Positions 17,686-26,207 of a stretch of 64,000 nt of DNA are shown here, one piece after another. A program made the position numbers and the translations under genes. A model generated the notes under the pieces. The model had not been told where the DNA came from. It searched no databases and saw nothing but the letters and a program-made list of their open reading frames with translations. The stretch is from Alcaligenes ammonioxydans (GTDB lineage Bacteria; Pseudomonadota; Gammaproteobacteria; Burkholderiales; Burkholderiaceae_B), in NCBI RefSeq assembly GCF_019343455.1, contig NZ_CP049362.1:1364001-1428000 (forward strand), given 5' to 3'. Each line of letters starts with the position of its first letter. Within the stretch, counting starts at the first letter, position 1.

Positions 17686-18117
17686 TTATGGCGGGTCCTG
17701 CTCAAGCCGCAGCTCGCGGCTATGAATCGTGCGACCGAAGTGATGTTTCCACAGCTTGATGCCCATCGCGCCGGATCGATCCAGCGATGAACCCACGGTT
17801 AGATCGGTAATCAGGGTGGGATGCAGCCCAGCATCAAACAAGGCAAAACCCGCAGCCAGCACGCAGGTATCGGTCTGAATACCGCAGACCAGAATGCGAT
17901 CGGCCTGATACTGCCGCAGATACTCCATTGCAGCAGGGCTGGGTGTGTAACCATGCTTGATGAAGATGGCGTCGGCATCGATCAGGCAGCAATCATCGCG
18001 CGGCGGACACCAGCCGAGCTGACTGAGGAAAGGGGTTTGGGACTCGTCATGCTGCTCGATCAGCGCCTGCAGCAATGCTAGCCTCAGGAGCGTCGGGCAG
18101 CCTGCAGGGTGGTCCAT
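17686..18117 (-). pseudogene. N-terminally truncated isochorismatase/cysteine hydrolase-family gene
   Basis: A 143-residue frame matching only the C-terminal three quarters of an isochorismatase-fold hydrolase. It keeps the region with the catalytic Lys (AIFIKHGYTP) and the nucleophile Cys (GIQTDTCVLAAGF), but the first beta-strand with the catalytic Asp (usually IDMQ) is missing. The frame begins 24 bases past the stop of the transporter gene, leaving no room for that part. It may be a remnant of a deletion, or a short protein that lacks activity. No ribosome site was seen before the ATG. Confidence 0.6.
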
Positions 18118-18140
18118 CAAACCCCTATTGAAACACGGGC

Positions 18141-19148
18141 TCAGGAGTTGGGGCGTGCCCAGACCAGGCGCGAGCCAATCACGATCCCCAGCACCGCCAG
18201 CAAGGAGGTGGCGGACAAGGTAGACAGGCCACTCAAGCCCTGGCCGATGGTGCAGCCCAGGGCCAGCACACCGCCTACGCCCATCAGGGTGCCGCCGGTC
18301 ATGGCACGCAGCATGTGGCGCGGTGATTCAAAGCCTTCCAGTTTCCAGCGTCGGCGCAGCAGAGCACTCAGGCAGGAACCGGCCAGCACACCCGCCACCA
18401 TCAGGATGGTAAAGCGTGGACTCATGCCGGTGGAGATCATGGCGTATTGAATACTTTCCCCAATCGGGGCCACAAAGCTCAGCGAGCTGACGGGCACAGG
18501 CTCGAAGGGGTCATCGCCCAGCCAACCGGTGGTCAGCCAGCCTGCTACGATCAGCAGCCCGATAAAGGCGCCTGCCAGCAGATCACTCAGCCGCTGGCCG
18601 TCCAGACGGGGGCGCAGGGAAAAGGCGATTAAAGCGGCAACGAGCAGCGCAATGACGATGGATCGTACGGGGCCTGCGGGCAGGGTGACGGCAGGCAGGG
18701 TGATGCTGCTGACTTGGGCGAGGTTCATGCGTAGCGGGGCCAGCAGTCCGGTCAAGGTCATGTAAGCGGCGATACCCAGGCATAACAGCACTACAAAAGA
18801 GCGCAAATTACCTTGCCCCAACAGAATCAGAGCGCGGGCACCGCAGCCATTGGCCAAGGTCATTCCTATACCAAACAGCACGCCACCGACCGGCACCAGC
18901 AGCCAGGAAAAGGTCGGATTCAGGTACAAGACCTTGTCCAGGCTGATCAGCCCACTGCCTGCAGCCAGTTGTGTACCGGCCAGGGCCACGGCCAGCGCCA
19001 GGGCAAAGCCCTGGAGCTTGTAGCCGCTGCGCCCGGACCAGCGCTCGGTTAAACCACGATAAAAGCAAAAACCACTGAGCTGGCCACTCATGCCAAAGAG
19101 CAGACCAATGGCCAAGCTGACCCACAGTACAAGTTCTGTATTCATCAT
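18141..19148 (-). CDS. YeeE/YedE-family sulfur-compound transporter (SoxT-like)
   Basis: A 335-residue inner-membrane protein with about nine or ten helices. It has the conserved Cys motifs of YeeE/YedE thiosulfate transporters: SGFCFYRG near residue 28, LANGCGARAL near residue 100 and LGCTIGQG near residue 305. In known YeeE the cysteines pass thiosulfate through the membrane. Placement 32 bases after the sulfide dehydrogenase flavoprotein suggests it moves a sulfur species or takes part in sulfur sensing, as SoxT does. Confidence 0.88.
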   Translation of the reverse strand: MMNTELVLWVSLAIGLLFGMSGQLSGFCFYRGLTERWSGRSGYKLQGFALALAVALAGTQLAAGSGLISLDKVLYLNPTFSWLLVPVGGVLFGIGMTLANGCGARALILLGQGNLRSFVVLLCLGIAAYMTLTGLLAPLRMNLAQVSSITLPAVTLPAGPVRSIVIALLVAALIAFSLRPRLDGQRLSDLLAGAFIGLLIVAGWLTTGWLGDDPFEPVPVSSLSFVAPIGESIQYAMISTGMSPRFTILMVAGVLAGSCLSALLRRRWKLEGFESPRHMLRAMTGGTLMGVGGVLALGCTIGQGLSGLSTLSATSLLAVLGIVIGSRLVWARPNS

Positions 19149-19180
19149 GTGCGCTGGAGAGGGAACGGGATTGAAACCAC

Positions 19181-20476
19181 TTAGCCTTGGGTGCCCCAGA
19201 TGTCGCGACTGATTGCGGCATACCAGGCCTCGCCATACTGGGCTTCCTGCTTGCGAAAGGCCGGGCTGGCTTCTTTGGGGCTGACCCCGCCGGAGGCTTC
19301 GGCCAACTTGTCATCGGCAAAGGCGTACAAATGCCCCACGGAAATGCCATAGTCAGGAGCGATCAAACTGTAGCAGGTATTGCTCAGGGTCGCCTGTGGC
19401 ACGGGCTTGCCGTTCAAGGCATTGATGATGGCAGCCGCTGCCAGCTTGGCTTGTGTGTTGGCCGAGAAGCCGGACTTGGGCATGGGCGAGGCAATGGTGG
19501 CATCGCCCACCACATAGATGTCTTTGACCTGCTCGGATTCGAAGGTATGCGGGTCAATGGGCACCCAGCCGCTGGCGTTGGTGACACCGGCCTGTTCGGC
19601 AATGGTTCCCGCTTTTTGAGGCGGAATCACGTTGAGCACATCGGCCTTGTGGATTTCGCCAAACTCGGTTTCCACGCTGAGCTTGGCGGCATCCACGCGG
19701 GTGACTTTGCCGTCCTTGGAGAAGGGCACCCATTCGATCATGTCGCCATAGACGTGTTTCCAACCGTCCTGAAACAGGCCTTGTTTGGAGAAGCTGTCTT
19801 TGGCATCCAGAATCAGAATCTTGGACTTGGGTTTGTTCTGCTTGAAGTAGTGAGCCACCATGCTGGCGCGCTCGTAGGGGCCAGGCGGGCAGCGGAATGG
19901 GTTTTCGGGGGCCACCATAATAAAAGTGCCGCCGTTGGGCATGGCATCGAGCTGGCGTTTGAGCAGCCGGGTTTGCTCACCGGCTTTCCAGGCATGCGGC
20001 GCCAACAAGGCGGCGGCCTCGTCATACCCTTCCAGGGTGTTCCAGCGAAAATCAATGCCAGGCGAGAGCAGCAGCTTGTCGTAGGACAGCGTCTGGCCTT
20101 TGGACAGGCTCAGGGTTTTGGCCTGGGAGTCCACTGCCGTTGCCCGATCGTGGATCACCTCAATACCCGCTGCACGCAGGTCCTCAAAGCCGTGGCCCTG
20201 CTGTTCAAAGCGGCGCAGACCGGCCAGATACAGATTGCTGAATGGGCAGGTGTAGAAGGTGGTGGCCGGTTCGATCAAGGTTACTTTCAGGGATGGATCG
20301 CCGCGCTTGAGGTAGCGGGCCGCAGTGGCACCGCCAAAGCCGCCACCGACCACAATCACATGGGCGGAACGGCTGCGTGCATACACCGGCAAGGCACTCA
20401 GAGCCAGGCCAGCGGCACTGGTCTTACCGACACGGCTCAGCCATTGGCGACGGGAGGAGTTTACGGGTGTGCTCAT
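19181..20476 (-). CDS. Flavocytochrome c sulfide dehydrogenase flavoprotein subunit (FccB/SoxF-like)
   Basis: A 431-residue exported flavoprotein. A Tat signal is clear (SRRQWL at residues 8-13, then a hydrophobic stretch). The FAD-binding motif VVGGGFGGATAARYL follows, and a second dinucleotide region contains YVVGDATI. Two cysteines known in sulfide dehydrogenases to form the redox-active disulfide are kept: RCPPGPYER and SNTCYSL. It oxidises sulfide to sulfur or polysulfide in the periplasm and passes electrons to its cytochrome partner, encoded two bases upstream (20479-20838). Confidence 0.93.
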   Translation of the reverse strand: MSTPVNSSRRQWLSRVGKTSAAGLALSALPVYARSRSAHVIVVGGGFGGATAARYLKRGDPSLKVTLIEPATTFYTCPFSNLYLAGLRRFEQQGHGFEDLRAAGIEVIHDRATAVDSQAKTLSLSKGQTLSYDKLLLSPGIDFRWNTLEGYDEAAALLAPHAWKAGEQTRLLKRQLDAMPNGGTFIMVAPENPFRCPPGPYERASMVAHYFKQNKPKSKILILDAKDSFSKQGLFQDGWKHVYGDMIEWVPFSKDGKVTRVDAAKLSVETEFGEIHKADVLNVIPPQKAGTIAEQAGVTNASGWVPIDPHTFESEQVKDIYVVGDATIASPMPKSGFSANTQAKLAAAAIINALNGKPVPQATLSNTCYSLIAPDYGISVGHLYAFADDKLAEASGGVSPKEASPAFRKQEAQYGEAWYAAISRDIWGTQG

Positions 20477-20478
20477 GC

Positions 20479-20838
20479 TTAACGTCCTTGCGCCATGCTG
20501 ACAGGGGTGGAGGGAAGTGTCGAGAAGTACTGGGCCAGAGCTTGCAGATCCGCATCCTGGTAGCCTTTGACCAGACGGTTCATGATGGTGGTGCCAGCCG
20601 GGGGATTGTCAGAGGCAAAGGCACGCAACTGCTCCAGCAAGGCGGCCTGGGGACGGCCTGCCAGCGAGGGAATGATGGTGGTGGAACGTCCATCCGGGCC
20701 GTGACAGTTCGCACAGGAGCTGGCTACGGTCTTGATATCCAGCGTGGAACTGGCCCAGGCCGGTGCCGCGGCACTGCTGGCCGCCAGCAAGGCGGGGGCG
20801 AAAAGGAGACGACCTACCAGAGAGAGGGACATGGGCAT
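20479..20838 (-). CDS. Monoheme cytochrome c, FccA/SoxE-like partner of the flavoprotein
   Basis: About 119 residues: a signal peptide (ending near SAAAPAWA), one haem site CANCH with the following GPDGRS, and a likely axial Met in TTIMNRL. This is the size of a class I cytochrome c. It ends two bases before the flavoprotein start, so the two are co-translated and should form an FccAB-type complex that takes electrons from sulfide. Two ATGs (20838, 20832) and an upstream TTG are possible starts; 20838 is used here without strong ribosome-site support. Confidence 0.87.
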   Translation of the reverse strand: MPMSLSLVGRLLFAPALLAASSAAAPAWASSTLDIKTVASSCANCHGPDGRSTTIIPSLAGRPQAALLEQLRAFASDNPPAGTTIMNRLVKGYQDADLQALAQYFSTLPSTPVSMAQGR

Positions 20839-20994
20839 TCTTCTTGTCAATGTGCTTCGTTGCAGGAAAAGACGCTCAGCGTAGCATTCTCCTTACGCCC
20901 ACTTTGTATGACTATATAGAACGCTGTTATGAGTTCAGCGCCCAATAGGGGCGCCGAGATGGGGGTAGGGAGTCTGATGGGAACCGAGCAATAA

Positions 20995-21321
20995 TCAGTC
21001 GCTGATGCTCAGCTCGGTCTGGCCGGTGATGACAGCGCCCTGGTCGTCCGTCCAGCTCATCTCCAGAACCCCTGAGCGTCGTGCGACAAAAGTAAATTCA
21101 AGGTAGGGGTTTTGGGAAATGGCGGTTTCCGGTTGCCAATTGAACAAGAGTTCACCGTTAAAGGTGGCCTTGAATTCGTGGATGATGTTGCGTGGCACAA
21201 CCTGACCTTCTTTGTTCAGGCGCAGGCCGCTTTCCATGCGGTGTTCTACCAGCGCACGCACGCGCACGATCTCGCCTGTCTTGGGCGTGGCGTTGCTGAT
21301 CCAGATACGGGGTTTACTCAT
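20995..21321 (-). CDS. soxZ: Sulfur carrier complex subunit SoxZ
   Basis: A 108-residue protein with the full SoxZ pattern: RIWISNATPKTGEIVRVRAL at the start, the conserved Met-rich HRMESGLR segment and the WTDDQG turn near the end. It has no signal peptide and is presumably exported with SoxY. It forms the periplasmic SoxYZ carrier. It lies 13 bases after soxY. Confidence 0.95.
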   Translation of the reverse strand: MSKPRIWISNATPKTGEIVRVRALVEHRMESGLRLNKEGQVVPRNIIHEFKATFNGELLFNWQPETAISQNPYLEFTFVARRSGVLEMSWTDDQGAVITGQTELSISD

Positions 21322-21334
21322 GAGGGGCTCTTGT

Positions 21335-21838
21335 TTACATGCCGCAGCCGCCAGCGGTCACGGTGATGTGATGCTGGGCGCTCAGAACGCGGCCATCGCT
21401 CAACCGTGCCAGGGCACGGATGGTTTGGGTTTCAATCAGACGCAGGCGCACGGCGACTTCCGTTGTACCTGCCAGGGCGGTAAAGCGAAAGCGGCAGGCC
21501 AGGGGGTGTGGGTTGCCCTGGGCCAGAATGATCAGCTCCTGGCAGTACAGCTCGTCATTGACGGGTAGGTCCAGCACGACCTTGACGGGCACTGCGGCGG
21601 GGTTGTCTCCAAGGGCGGGCATGTCCAGTTTCAAGCCTTTTTCCTCAGGGGTCGCGCCGTTCAGGAACTCGTTCACCACCGCCTGGACCTGGGCGGCGGT
21701 GGCCGGCTTGAGCAATTGATCAAAAGCGACTTGTGCATGCAGATTGACGGGCAGCCAGGCGGCGCCCAGTCCGGCCGCACTGCCCAGCAACAGCTGGCGA
21801 CGACGCACGAAACGGGAGGGAAGTTTAGAGGAAGTCAT
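21335..21838 (-). CDS. soxY: Sulfur carrier protein SoxY
   Basis: A 167-residue protein. A Tat signal is present (VRRRQLLLGSAAGLG). The C-terminal swinging arm ends GGCGM; the Cys there carries the sulfur intermediate. In most SoxY proteins the arm reads GGCGG, so the last residue differs. The ATG at 21838 lies inside the 3' end of the upstream flavoprotein gene (14-base overlap), which points to coupled translation. No SoxAX or SoxB is found in the window, so SoxYZ here may trap sulfur from a sulfide dehydrogenase instead of feeding the full Sox cycle. Confidence 0.93.
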   Translation of the reverse strand: MTSSKLPSRFVRRRQLLLGSAAGLGAAWLPVNLHAQVAFDQLLKPATAAQVQAVVNEFLNGATPEEKGLKLDMPALGDNPAAVPVKVVLDLPVNDELYCQELIILAQGNPHPLACRFRFTALAGTTEVAVRLRLIETQTIRALARLSDGRVLSAQHHITVTAGGCGM

Positions 21839-23153
21839 TGAAACGGCTCTGGATCCACTGAAAATCTTCTTGAACAAGGTCGGGGGTGCGAACATCCATA
21901 TCAATCTGTGTTTGCAGCACCTTGCCGCTGGCATCCAGCTCGTACTCAAACTTGACCGAAATTTCTTCTTGCGGGTCCCCATTCACCATCATGTAGCACA
22001 GGTTGTCGGGGAGTACCGGCACGACTTCCTTGCCTGCAATCCGTTCGGCCAGGTTCTGGGAAACGATTTTCGCCACGGCATGCGCAACGTGCGCGCTCTT
22101 GGGATAGTGGCCGAACTGATCGGAAATAAAGCCCATCGAGTCACCCACCACATAGACATTGTCGTCGTCGCGTGCGGTGAACAGGCGCGGATCAATATTG
22201 GCCCAGCCGGTGGGTTTGCCGTCAGGGCCTGTGCCCACCAGACCCGCGTTCCAGACCATGTCGGCCGCCTGATGCGGAGGCATGAGCACGGCATCGTCGA
22301 AATCAAAGTCGCCTGCAGTGGTCTTGATGTGTTTTTTGAAGGGGTCGACTTCACGCACCCGTGCATTGGGGACATGGGTGATGATGTCCGGGTACAGCTC
22401 CTGGAACGCGGCGCGGTAGCCCTCGCCAATCGGGGCGATATTGGGCTTGGGGTCCAGAATGATGATCTTGCCTGGAATCTTGTTGGTCTTGATGTGCCAG
22501 GCCATCAAACAGGCGCGTTCGTAGGGCGAGGGCGGACAGCGGTGGGGCGGCGGGGGCAGCGTCATGACAATGGTGCCGCCCTTGAAGGCCTTGAGCTTGT
22601 TCTTCAAAGCAAACATCTCGGCGTTCGGGATGTAGGCATTGGGAAAGTGCTGGCGTGTGTATTCCGCGGCGTAGGTGTCATTGCCAAACCAGGCGTCATA
22701 GGCATTGCGTATGCCGCCCGACAGGATCAGGTAGTCGTATTCCAGCGCGCCCTGGGTGGTACGTACGGTTTTCTTGTCGCGTTCGATGGCTGTGACTTCG
22801 GCATGCACCAAGCTGTACCCATACTTGATCGAAGGAGCCAGCATGTCATGGTTCAGGAAATCAGTGTTGACGATATCAATCAGCCACTTGTTGCTCATGG
22901 GCCCCGACCAGAAGGTGGGGTTGCGCTCGATCAGCACAACCTGAGCTTGGGGAACCAGCTTGGACAGATACTTGGCAGCGGTCATCCCGCCCCAACCGCC
23001 GCCACAAATCACAATGCGCGGGCCTTTGGTGTGGCGCGGCAGGATCTGACTGGTGTTGGTGATGATGGCGGGGGCTGAAAGGCTGGTGGAAGGAAGAACA
23101 ATTGTTCCGAGTGCGGCGGCTGGGGTGGCCAGCAGAAAATTTCTACGATTCAT
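21825..23153 (-). CDS. Second FccB/SoxF-like flavoprotein
   Basis: A 442-residue Tat-exported flavoprotein (NRRNFLLATPAAALG at residues 2-16). The FAD motif is VICGGGWGGMTAAKYL. Both cysteines of the sulfide dehydrogenase disulfide are kept in context (HRCPPSPYERAC, DNLCYMM), and YVVGDSMGF is the second flavin contact. It differs clearly from the 19181 protein, with an extended proline run PPPPHR. The start at 23153 has AGGAAC upstream; the longer frame to 23186 does not. First gene of the minus-strand run leading into soxYZ, it may load sulfur directly onto SoxY. Confidence 0.9.
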   Translation of the reverse strand: MNRRNFLLATPAAALGTIVLPSTSLSAPAIITNTSQILPRHTKGPRIVICGGGWGGMTAAKYLSKLVPQAQVVLIERNPTFWSGPMSNKWLIDIVNTDFLNHDMLAPSIKYGYSLVHAEVTAIERDKKTVRTTQGALEYDYLILSGGIRNAYDAWFGNDTYAAEYTRQHFPNAYIPNAEMFALKNKLKAFKGGTIVMTLPPPPHRCPPSPYERACLMAWHIKTNKIPGKIIILDPKPNIAPIGEGYRAAFQELYPDIITHVPNARVREVDPFKKHIKTTAGDFDFDDAVLMPPHQAADMVWNAGLVGTGPDGKPTGWANIDPRLFTARDDDNVYVVGDSMGFISDQFGHYPKSAHVAHAVAKIVSQNLAERIAGKEVVPVLPDNLCYMMVNGDPQEEISVKFEYELDASGKVLQTQIDMDVRTPDLVQEDFQWIQSRFNDFL

Positions 23154-23541
23154 TGTTATGTTCCTCGTGATCATGACATGACACACGTCAATCCTGGTAA
23201 GTAGACCGCTTGGTGCGAGCCAGTATAGCCAAGACTGTCGGGGCTGCGTGGGGTTTTTTGCCGGGCCAAGGCGTTGAAACCAAGGTTAGAGGCCGCTCAG
23301 GCACGGTGCAGCAGCGCAGTTCAGTGCGGGTGGGGGAAGAACGAAGTGGGGGGGAGGGCTGGTCGTGCGGTGGAAACGTCGGACTGCGGGTAAGGGTTAA
23401 CACTCGGAAATGCTCAGGAAACAACAGAAAAACCGGATTTTTTGGATTAAAACGTAACGGCGCTATCTTTGTGCACAAAATCGGAGGATAGTGCAGGGAG
23501 AGAAATTTTTTCTCTGTTCGTTTTTACATTTAGGACTTATT
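23154..23541. other. Divergent control region of the sox-type operon and cold-shock gene
   Basis: No gene is supported here. Close to the cold-shock gene lies a perfect hairpin AGAGAAA-TTT-TTTCTCT (23499-23515), in the probable 5' leader, where structured RNA is common in cold-shock mRNAs. A GGAGGATAGTG at 23484-23493 could start a longer frame (86 residues) in phase with the cold-shock protein, but its added N-terminus is hydrophobic and unlike the family. Confidence 0.45.
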
Positions 23542-23751
23542 TTGAAGACAGAAATTGGTATTGTGAAGTGGTTCAACAGCGAAAAAGGCTTCGGATTCAT
23601 CGTGCCGGAGAACGGCGGCAAGGATCTCTTCGCACACCACAGTGAAATTCAGGGAACCGGGTTCAAAACATTGGAAGAGAACCAACGCGTTTCCTTCATC
23701 GAAGGTGCAGGCCAAAAAGGCCCATGCGCAACTAAAATCCAAATTCTTTGA
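23542..23751 (+). CDS. Cold-shock domain protein (CspA family)
   Basis: A 69-residue single-stranded nucleic-acid-binding protein. It has the family core [17 protein letters not shown] (RNP1 is KGFGFI) and RNP2-like DLFAHHSEI. It acts as an RNA chaperone at low temperature or during growth transitions. The start is taken as TTG at 23542, with AGGAC seven bases upstream, because this gives the normal length; an upstream GTG would add 17 unlikely residues. A terminator follows. Confidence 0.9.
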   Translation: MKTEIGIVKWFNSEKGFGFIVPENGGKDLFAHHSEIQGTGFKTLEENQRVSFIEGAGQKGPCATKIQIL

Positions 23752-23791
23752 TGATGGGCTTGCCTGAACCGGCAAGCACCGCGTCAAACTG

Positions 23792-23827
23792 AAAAGGCCG
23801 GAACCCGCCAAGGTTCCGGCCTTTTTT
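23792..23827 (+). terminator. Rho-independent terminator of the cold-shock gene
   Basis: GGCCGGAACC pairs with GGTTCCGGCC around CGCCAA and is flanked by AAAA and TTTTTT. Confidence 0.93.
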
Positions 23828-23923
23828 AATGCTTGGCAAGCTGCCACCTGCAATCCAGAGATGGGCGCTGCGTGCTCTACCAGCAGTAGGTCCGATGTCG
23901 GGCAGCTGGAGCGACACGTCGCT

Positions 23924-25279
23924 TTAGAGCGGCGTTGACGCGCTTAGTGGTACGGTTAGCCGAGCCTCCAGACCGCCACCTTGCCGGTTCAGCAGCTCCA
24001 GCGTTCCTCCATGCTGGGTGGCGATGGCGTTCACGATGGACAAGCCCAGTCCGTAACCGGCCTGTTGCTGTGAGCCACGCCAGAAGCGGTTCATAGCCAG
24101 ATCGCGTTCGCTCTCGCTCAAGCCAGGGCCATTATCCAATACGCTGATACGCAGGTATCCCGGTTCTCCCGCCTCAATTCGCAGGCTGATGGCTGCCAAG
24201 GCCTTGGCATAGCGCAGGGCATTATCGATCAGGTTCTGTATGGCTACTGTCAGCAAGGACTTTTCAATTTGCACCGGTCCGGGTTGAGTGTGTGTGTCCA
24301 GCGTGATGGCGTCGATGGTGTCACCATGGATGGCCTTGAGCGCATGTAAAGCTGCATAGACGGCTTCATCGGCCTGACTGCTTTCCTGACTCGCGCCCTG
24401 GCCGTCCAGCCGAGCCAGCTCCAGCAGCCTTTGCAGGATATTTTGCAGTTGCTGCACACCCTGATCGGCCTGACTTAAGGCGGCATCCAGCGTGTCACGC
24501 TCGCCAGGACGTTGGGCCGCCAAATGAGCCACTTGAAGGTGGGTTTTGATGCCTGTCAGCGGGGTGCGCAATTCGTGGGCTGCGCTATCGGTAAAGCGGC
24601 GTTCACGCATGATGGCGGCCTGTTGCCGCTCCAGCAGCGCTTCAATCGTACGCAGCAGCGGCTGCAGCTCCACCGGGGCTTTGACCTGGGGAAGCGGGCT
24701 GTCGTCACCGGGACGGCGGCGGGCCAGCAAATCCCGAATCCGCTCCAGAGGGGCCAGCCCGTGACCGATCCCTATCCACAACAGGAGCAGACTGCCAAAC
24801 AGGGCCACTACGAAAGGCAGCCCGGCCGAGAGCATGATTTCCCGTACCAGGGATTCGCGTATCTCGATGCTGTCAGCGGCGGCAATCTGGATATGCCCCT
24901 CGCGCAGGACAAAGGTGCGCCAGCGCTTGCCGCCATGGATATGGGTGCCAAAGCCCAAGGCCACTTGCGACATGTCCGGACTGCCGGCGGTACGGCTGAC
25001 TGCCTGAATCTCCACTTCACTGCGCACCACGCTGATCTCGCAGGCAACCCCGTCGCGGGCAATGATGTCCAAGGGGCGTTCGGCTGACTGGGCCAACTCC
25101 TGTAGATTCGGAAATTGGGCCACCAGCCCGGCCACCATTCGCGCCGAGGCCGCCAGACGGCTGTCCAGCGCCTCACGCAGGGAATGGCGCGCATCCATCA
25201 GCATCCAGGCCGCCACGGCACTCCATAGCACGGTCAGGGAAATGCCGATCACCAGCAGCAACCTCAGGCGCAAACTCAT
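23924..25279 (-). CDS. Sensor histidine kinase (QseC/TctE-like)
   Basis: A 451-residue membrane kinase. Two membrane helices (about 5-27 and 150-172) bracket a periplasmic sensor part of about 120 residues. A HAMP-like linker follows, then the phospho-acceptor site HELRTPLTGIK and the ATP-binding boxes NLIDNALRYA, DNGPGL and GYGLGLSIV. It starts 13 bases after the response regulator stop, so the two form an operon. The signal is unknown. It lies between the sulfur genes and the oxidase-thiosulfate operon and may control either. Confidence 0.93.
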   Translation of the reverse strand: MSLRLRLLLVIGISLTVLWSAVAAWMLMDARHSLREALDSRLAASARMVAGLVAQFPNLQELAQSAERPLDIIARDGVACEISVVRSEVEIQAVSRTAGSPDMSQVALGFGTHIHGGKRWRTFVLREGHIQIAAADSIEIRESLVREIMLSAGLPFVVALFGSLLLLWIGIGHGLAPLERIRDLLARRRPGDDSPLPQVKAPVELQPLLRTIEALLERQQAAIMRERRFTDSAAHELRTPLTGIKTHLQVAHLAAQRPGERDTLDAALSQADQGVQQLQNILQRLLELARLDGQGASQESSQADEAVYAALHALKAIHGDTIDAITLDTHTQPGPVQIEKSLLTVAIQNLIDNALRYAKALAAISLRIEAGEPGYLRISVLDNGPGLSESERDLAMNRFWRGSQQQAGYGLGLSIVNAIATQHGGTLELLNRQGGGLEARLTVPLSASTPL

Positions 25280-25291
25280 GTTGTTTCTTTC

Positions 25292-25954
25292 CTAGCCCGC
25301 CGGCCCCAGTCGGTAGCCCAGACCGCGAACGGTCTCAACGATATGGCTGCCCAGCTTGCGCCGCAAATGGTAGATATGGACATTGATGGCATTGCTTTCC
25401 AGATCCTGGTCGTACCCGTAGACGCTGTCACACAGCTGTTCGGCACTCAGAATGGCATGGGGTTTGTTGAGCAGGGCGCGCAACAGGGACAGTTCGCGCC
25501 GGGCCAGGCTGACTGGCTTGCCATCCAGAGTGACATGGCCGGTCGACGCACAGAAGCTTAATCGTCCATATTCAATGCAGTCGGTTTCGTGACCGGCCAA
25601 GCGTCGTGTCAGCACATGCAGACGCGCCAGCAGCTCGTCCAGGTCAAAAGGCTTGATGACGTAGTCATCGCCTCCGCCCAACAAGCCCTCGACCCGGTGA
25701 TGCAGCGCATCGCGGGCGGTCAGGATCAGAATGGGCAGTTTGCGGCCCTGATCGCGCCAGCGGCGCAGCAGCGTCAGTCCGTCCTGATCGGGCAAGCCCA
25801 GATCCAGAATACAGACATCAAAGTGCGAGGACAGCAAGGCCGTATCGGCCAGACTGGCGGTGCCTACGTGGTCCACCGTCAAGCCGTGCAATCGCAGGCC
25901 GGCCACAATTCCGCTGGCGACCAGCGCGTCATCTTCAACCAGTAAGACGTGCAT
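25292..25954 (-). CDS. OmpR-family response regulator (QseB-like)
   Basis: A 220-residue regulator. The receiver domain has acidic residues in LLVEDDALV, the phospho-site Asp in CILDLGLPDQDG, and the Lys in YVIKPFDLDELLARL. The C-terminal winged helix shows LTRREL-like LARRELSLLRALL and a final GLGYRL. The start at 25954 is the usual MxVLLVEDD; the longer frame is unlikely. It is divergent from the ccoN-like gene with about 250 bases between, a natural position for direct control of that operon. Confidence 0.93.
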   Translation of the reverse strand: MHVLLVEDDALVASGIVAGLRLHGLTVDHVGTASLADTALLSSHFDVCILDLGLPDQDGLTLLRRWRDQGRKLPILILTARDALHHRVEGLLGGGDDYVIKPFDLDELLARLHVLTRRLAGHETDCIEYGRLSFCASTGHVTLDGKPVSLARRELSLLRALLNKPHAILSAEQLCDSVYGYDQDLESNAINVHIYHLRRKLGSHIVETVRGLGYRLGPAG

Positions 25955-26207
25955 TCTCCCCCCTTGTCGCGAATGCGGCGTGTTCAGGCAAAGCCTGATG
26001 TTCATTACGTTTCGGCGTTCATGTTAGCAGTCTTGAGGCGGGCGGCAAAAGGCGCCTCTCTCTTAATTTGGCCTTAATCCTGATCCTCTACTGTGAGCTA
26101 GATTGCATTGCATTTGCATCTCGGTACTTACTTTTTTAATAAAACCGGCTGGGGCAATGACGTTTCTCCAGGCTTAGCCGCATGATCGATCTCGGGCATT
26201 TATTCAC

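Noticed and set aside
19187..20482. 431-residue open frame antisense to the sulfide dehydrogenase flavoprotein
   Set aside because: The minus-strand product has Tat, FAD and Cys motifs; the plus frame has none.
21744..23078. 444-residue open frame antisense to the second flavoprotein
   Set aside because: Same reason: a shadow of the real minus-strand gene.
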